Below are positions 60,111 to 64,000 of a stretch of DNA of 64,000 nt, in pieces. The stretch's first letter is position 1. The number at the start of each line of letters is the position of its first letter. This stretch comes from Bacteroidales bacterium (GTDB lineage: Bacteria > Bacteroidota > Bacteroidia > Bacteroidales > PUMT01), in assembly GCA_007125955.1 (NCBI GenBank), contig SLCF01000002.1, forward strand, positions 1-64,000. The letters run 5' to 3'. The notes beneath the pieces are model-generated. The model searched no databases, was not told the DNA's origin, and saw nothing but the letters and a program-made list of their open reading frames with translations. The position numbers and the translations under genes are program-made.

Positions 60111-61559
60111 TTAACCAACGCTGCCTTCCAGGGTTATCTGAAGGAGCTTTTGCGCTTCAACGGCAAATTCCATAGGCAGTTTGTTCAGCACCTCTTTGGC
60201 GTAACCGTTAACTATAAGTCCGATTGCATCTTCGGTTGCAATGCCGCGCTGGTTGCAATAGAATATCTGATCTTCACCTATTTTGGATGTGGTTGCCTCA
60301 TGCTCCACAATAGCCGAACTGTTGTCGGTTTCAATGTAAGGGAAAGTATGTGCACCGCATTTGTCGCCCAGTAACAGGGAGTCGCACTGGCTGAAATTCC
60401 TTGCATTTTCCGCTCCGCGCAAAACTTTTACAAGCCCCCTTTAACTGTTATTGCTTTTCCCGGCTGAGATACCCTTTGAAACTATAACGCTCCTGGTATT
60501 TTTCCCGATGTGGATCATTTTTGTCCCGGTATCTGCCTGCTGGTGGTTGTTTGTTACGGCCACGGAATAAAATTCACCCACGGAATTATTCCCCTTCAGT
60601 ATACATCCCGGGTACTTCCATGTTATGGCTGACCCTGTTTCTACCTGCGCCCAGGATATCTTTGAATTATCGCCCCTGCATATGCCCCTTTTTGTGACAA
60701 AATTGTATATGCCACCTTTCCCCTCTTTATTTCCGGGATACCAGTTCTGTACCGTAGCATATTTTACGTGGGCATTGTTCATTGCAACTATTTCTACAAT
60801 TGCCGCATGCAACTGATTCTCGTCACGTTGCGGAGCGGTGCAACCTTCCATATAACTTACGTAGCTGTTGTCTTCTGCCACTACAAGTGTCCTTTCAAAC
60901 TGGCCCGTATTGGCGGCATTGATCCTGAAATAGGTCGAAAGCTCCATAGGGCAGCGAACTCCTTTTGGTATGTAGCAGAAAGACCCGTCGCTGAAAACGG
61001 CTGAATTAAGGGCTGCAAAATAGTTGTCGGTATACGGAACAACCGTCCCCATATATTTTTTCACCAGATCGGGATGTTCGCGAACAGCTTCGCTGAAAGA
61101 ACAGAAAATTATCCCCAGGTCAGCCAGGGTCTCCTTGAAAGTGGTTTTGACCGAGACACTGTCCATTACCGCATCAACTGCAACACCAGCCAGGTGCTTT
61201 TGCTCCTCAAGGGGTATTCCGAGCTTGTTGAAGGTTTCCAGAAGTTCAGGGTCAACCTCATCAAGACTGTCGGTTTTTTTCTTTTGCCTGGGAGCGGAAT
61301 AATATATAAGACTCTGGTAGTCTATTTCAGGGATTTTCAATTTTGCCCATCCGGGCATATCCATAGTAAGCCAGTGCCGGTATGCTTTAAGCCGGAAATC
61401 AAGCATAAACTGTGGCTCATTCTTCCTGGCAGATATTTCCTTTATCACATCTTCGTTGAGACCCTTTGCTATACTGTCCTGTTCAATATCGGTATAGAAA
61501 CCGAATTTGTATTCACTCCCCGTAACCTCTCCAAGTATTTTATCTTGCTCTTTTTTCAT
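60111..61559 (-). pseudogene. sufB: sufB interrupted by an in-frame TAA (60441-60443); N-part 60441-61559, C-part 60111-60440 in the same frame
   Basis: Complement reads ..AAA GGT ATC TCA GCC GGG AAA AGC AAT AAC AGT TAA AGG GGG CTT GTA AAA GTT TTG CGC GGA GCG GAA AAT.. = [23 protein letters not shown]; intact SufB normally has ..NSYRGLVK... Frame is preserved, so this is a single-codon nonsense, not an indel. Whether it is a true pseudogene or a sequence error is unresolved. Confidence 0.85.
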
Positions 61560-61590
61560 AACTTTGCCAATCTCAGGGTAAACGCTCTCA

Positions 61591-61609
61591 AATTAGAATT
61601 AATCTAATT
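61591..61609. promoter_or_regulatory. Inverted repeat in the sufB/thiL divergent region (candidate operator)
   Basis: AATTAGA-ATTAA-TCTAATT (7-5-7 perfect), 32-50 nt upstream of the sufB ATG. Confidence 0.55.
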
Positions 61610-61614
61610 AAGCG

Positions 61615-61622
61615 CAAATATA
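61615..61622 (-). promoter_or_regulatory. Candidate sufB -7 element TATATTTG
   Basis: Complement TATATTTG (TAnnTTTG) with TTTA 19 nt upstream; predicted start site falls at the edge of the inverted repeat 61591-61609. Confidence 0.5.
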
Positions 61623-61679
61623 GTAAAATAGTAACAAAATTTAAAGCCAAAAAGTTGAATTACTTCAACAATAAAAGAT

Positions 61680-62729
61680 ATGAATAAAAAAGAGAAAAGA
61701 ACAGAGTTGTCGGAGCTTGGGGAATTCGGGCTGATTGATCATCTTACAAAAGATTTGAAAAACAGACATAAAGAAACCGTTAAAGGTGTTGGTGATGATG
61801 CCGCCATTCTTGATTACGGCAATAAGCTTGTAGTTGCCACCAGCGACCTGCTGATGGAGGGTATTCACTTTGACCTGATGTACACCCCCCTTAAACATCT
61901 TGGATACAAAGCTGTAACCGTTAATCTTTCGGATGTTTATGCTATGAACGGATATCCCAGGCAGATAATAATTTCCATAGCACTTTCCGCAAAGTTTTCC
62001 CTTGAACAGGTTGAAGAGCTTTACCGGGGCATCAGGCTTGCCTGTGAAAGGTATAATGTAGACATTGCCGGAGGTGACACCACATCGTCAATGACAGGTT
62101 TGGCTATAAACATTACAGCTCTTGGTGAAGCGTCCGAAGGATCGACAGTATTTCGCAGCGGGGCTGTCAAAAATGATATCATATGCGTTTCGGGTGACCT
62201 CGGTGCTTCATATATGGGGCTCCAGGTGCTTGAAAGGGAAAAAAAGATATTCATGGAAGATCCTGAAATAAAACCGTTGCTTGAGGGATATGACTATGTT
62301 ATTGAACGGCAGCTAAAGCCGGAGGCTAGAAGGGATGTAATCGAGTTCCTGTCTGAAAGGGAAGTCGTTCCCACATCAATGATCGATATTTCTGACGGAC
62401 TCTCGTCAGAAATAAATCATATCTGCACAAATTCAGGTAAAGGATGCAGACTCTTTGCCGAACATATACCATTTGACAATGAAACGGTTAAAGTTGCCGG
62501 AGAGATGAATATAGAGCCTCTGATGGCAGCGCTTAACGGCGGCGAGGATTATGAGCTGCTTTTCACAGTAAGGCCCGATGACTACAAAAAGATAAGCGAT
62601 GTGGCGGTTATAAAGGCTATCGGACACATTACAACGCCCGAAGAAGGGCTAAACCTGGTATCACCTGACGGCTCGGTGATAAAGCTCTCATCCGGAGGCT
62701 GGAATTCAATGGGGAAAAAGGGGAAGTGA
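61680..62729 (+). CDS. thiL: Thiamine-monophosphate kinase
   Basis: KGVGDDAAILDYGNKLVVATSDLLMEGIHFDL; VNLSDVYAMNGYP; SMIDISDGLSSEI; ALNGGEDYELLFTV. Confidence 0.96.
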   Translation: MNKKEKRTELSELGEFGLIDHLTKDLKNRHKETVKGVGDDAAILDYGNKLVVATSDLLMEGIHFDLMYTPLKHLGYKAVTVNLSDVYAMNGYPRQIIISIALSAKFSLEQVEELYRGIRLACERYNVDIAGGDTTSSMTGLAINITALGEASEGSTVFRSGAVKNDIICVSGDLGASYMGLQVLEREKKIFMEDPEIKPLLEGYDYVIERQLKPEARRDVIEFLSEREVVPTSMIDISDGLSSEINHICTNSGKGCRLFAEHIPFDNETVKVAGEMNIEPLMAALNGGEDYELLFTVRPDDYKKISDVAVIKAIGHITTPEEGLNLVSPDGSVIKLSSGGWNSMGKKGK

Positions 62730-64000
62730 TCAGAGGTTTTGCTTAACTTCAACCTCCCTGTATGCTTCAATAATGTCTCCTACCTTGATATCATTGAAGT
62801 TTTCAATGTTCAGACCGCACTCATAACCTGTTGCAACCTCTTTCACATCATCCTTATACCTCTTTAGAGACCCCAGCACACCGGTGTAAACCACAATTCC
62901 TTCACGAATCACCCTGACCTTCGAGTTGCGGTTGATTTTTCCCTCCTTCACAATACATCCGGCAACCCTTCCAACCTTGGAGATCTTGAACACATCCCTT
63001 ATTTCAAGGGTAGCCACAATCTCCTCTTTTATCTCAGGTATCAGCATACCTTCCATAGCCGACCTGATCTCATTTATTGCGTCGTAGATAATTGAATAGA
63101 GACGGATGTCGATCTCCTCTTTCTCGGCAAGCTTACGGGCAGACATTGAAGGTCTCACCTGAAAACCGACGATTATTGCATTGGAAGCTGCAGCAAGCAG
63201 TATATCCGATTCCGATATCTGTCCCACAGCCTTGTGGATTATCCTTACCTGTATCTGTTCGGCAGATAACTTGATAAGTGCATCCGAAATAGCTTCCACT
63301 GAACCGTCAACATCACCTTTAACAATAATGTTCAGCTCCTGGAAATTGCCGATTGCAATCCGCCTTCCAATCTCATCAAGTGTAATATGCTTTTGTGTAC
63401 GAAGTCCCTGCTCCCTTTGAAGCTGTTCCCTCCTGTTTGCAATGTCCTTTGCTTCCCTGTCACTTGTCAGCACATTGAAATTATCGCCTGCCTGGGGAGC
63501 ACCGTTGAGTCCGAGTATCAGCACCGGTGTTGAGGGGCCGGCTTCTTTTATACGCTTGCCCCTCTCGTTGTACATTGCCTTGACATGACCGTAGAATGTT
63601 CCGGCAAGCACCAGGTCGCCTACCTTTAGGGTTCCGCTCTGGACGAGCATGGTTGCAATATAACCCCTGCCCTTATCCAGTGATGACTCCACAACCGTTC
63701 CTGCAGCGTTTTTCGAAGGATTGGCTTTAAGTTCCTGTACTTCAGACTCAAGCAAGACCTTTTCAAGGAGAATATCGATGTTTTTTCCCTGTTTTGCAGA
63801 TATTTCCTGAACCTGGTATTTCCCGCCCCAGTCTTCTGTCAAAAAGTTCATGTTTGCAAGCTGCTCCCTGATCCTTTCGGTATTGGCATTCGGCCTGTCT
63901 ATCTTGTTGATGGCAAAAACAATTGGCACCCCTGCCGCATGGGCATGGTTTATAGCTTCCACCGTCTGGGGCATCACACTGTCATCCGCCGCTATAACGA
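62730..64000 (-). CDS. infB: Translation initiation factor IF-2, C-terminal portion (cut by right window edge)
   Basis: [36 protein letters not shown] (G-domain NKID); [21 protein letters not shown]-terminal IF2 domains. Confidence 0.96.
   Translation of the reverse strand, partial: VIAADDSVMPQTVEAINHAHAAGVPIVFAINKIDRPNANTERIREQLANMNFLTEDWGGKYQVQEISAKQGKNIDILLEKVLLESEVQELKANPSKNAAGTVVESSLDKGRGYIATMLVQSGTLKVGDLVLAGTFYGHVKAMYNERGKRIKEAGPSTPVLILGLNGAPQAGDNFNVLTSDREAKDIANRREQLQREQGLRTQKHITLDEIGRRIAIGNFQELNIIVKGDVDGSVEAISDALIKLSAEQIQVRIIHKAVGQISESDILLAAASNAIIVGFQVRPSMSARKLAEKEEIDIRLYSIIYDAINEIRSAMEGMLIPEIKEEIVATLEIRDVFKISKVGRVAGCIVKEGKINRNSKVRVIREGIVVYTGVLGSLKRYKDDVKEVATGYECGLNIENFNDIKVGDIIEAYREVEVKQNL

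Noticed and set aside
60423-60443. sufB split explained as a frameshift or as two separate genes
   Set aside because: Codons on both sides of the TAA are in the same frame and give the expected SufB sequence; the downstream ORF start is only a TTG (Leu) inside [12 protein letters not shown], so it is a nonsense codon, not an indel or a genuine second gene.

Overview
This 64 kb window is a gene-dense, mostly housekeeping chromosomal segment from a Bacteroidetes (Bacteroidales-like) bacterium. The lineage call rests on gene order, family variants such as GSCFA, the PASTA-bearing FtsI and the LptE/SecG neighbourhood, and TAnnTTTG-type -7 elements. Main blocks are: a partial GH65 gene at the left edge; mscS-like, DUF4438, and coaX-OMP-lptC-CorC/HlyC-TPR-PPIase; a full dcw cluster on the minus strand (mraZ, rsmH, ftsL, ftsI, murE, mraY, murD, ftsW, murG, murC, ftsQ, ftsA, ftsZ); an acyltransferase pair resembling glycine-lipid synthesis; a PurF-like paralog; AbgT, yebC, miaB, aspS, tadA, an S9 peptidase, malic enzyme, pdxA and an M17 aminopeptidase; groES/groEL, secG, a TPR protein, lptE and a sigma-54 activator; kdsB, a GSCFA protein, yjbQ and queG; a suf operon (sufB-C-D-S-E-DUF59); thiL; and infB, cut by the right edge. 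I found no CRISPR array, tRNA, rRNA, prophage, transposon or clear defence system, and no convincing previously undescribed multigene system. The strongest anomaly is an in-frame TAA at a normally conserved Tyr codon in sufB. Other signals are a four-copy 10-bp-period AAAGTGG array upstream of mraZ (probable MraZ operator), an inverted repeat over the predicted sufB start site, an inverted repeat flanking a candidate promoter upstream of the malic enzyme gene, a palindrome upstream of groES, and several tail-to-tail gene pairs with no room for a terminator. All family calls are from reading the sequence; no database search was run.
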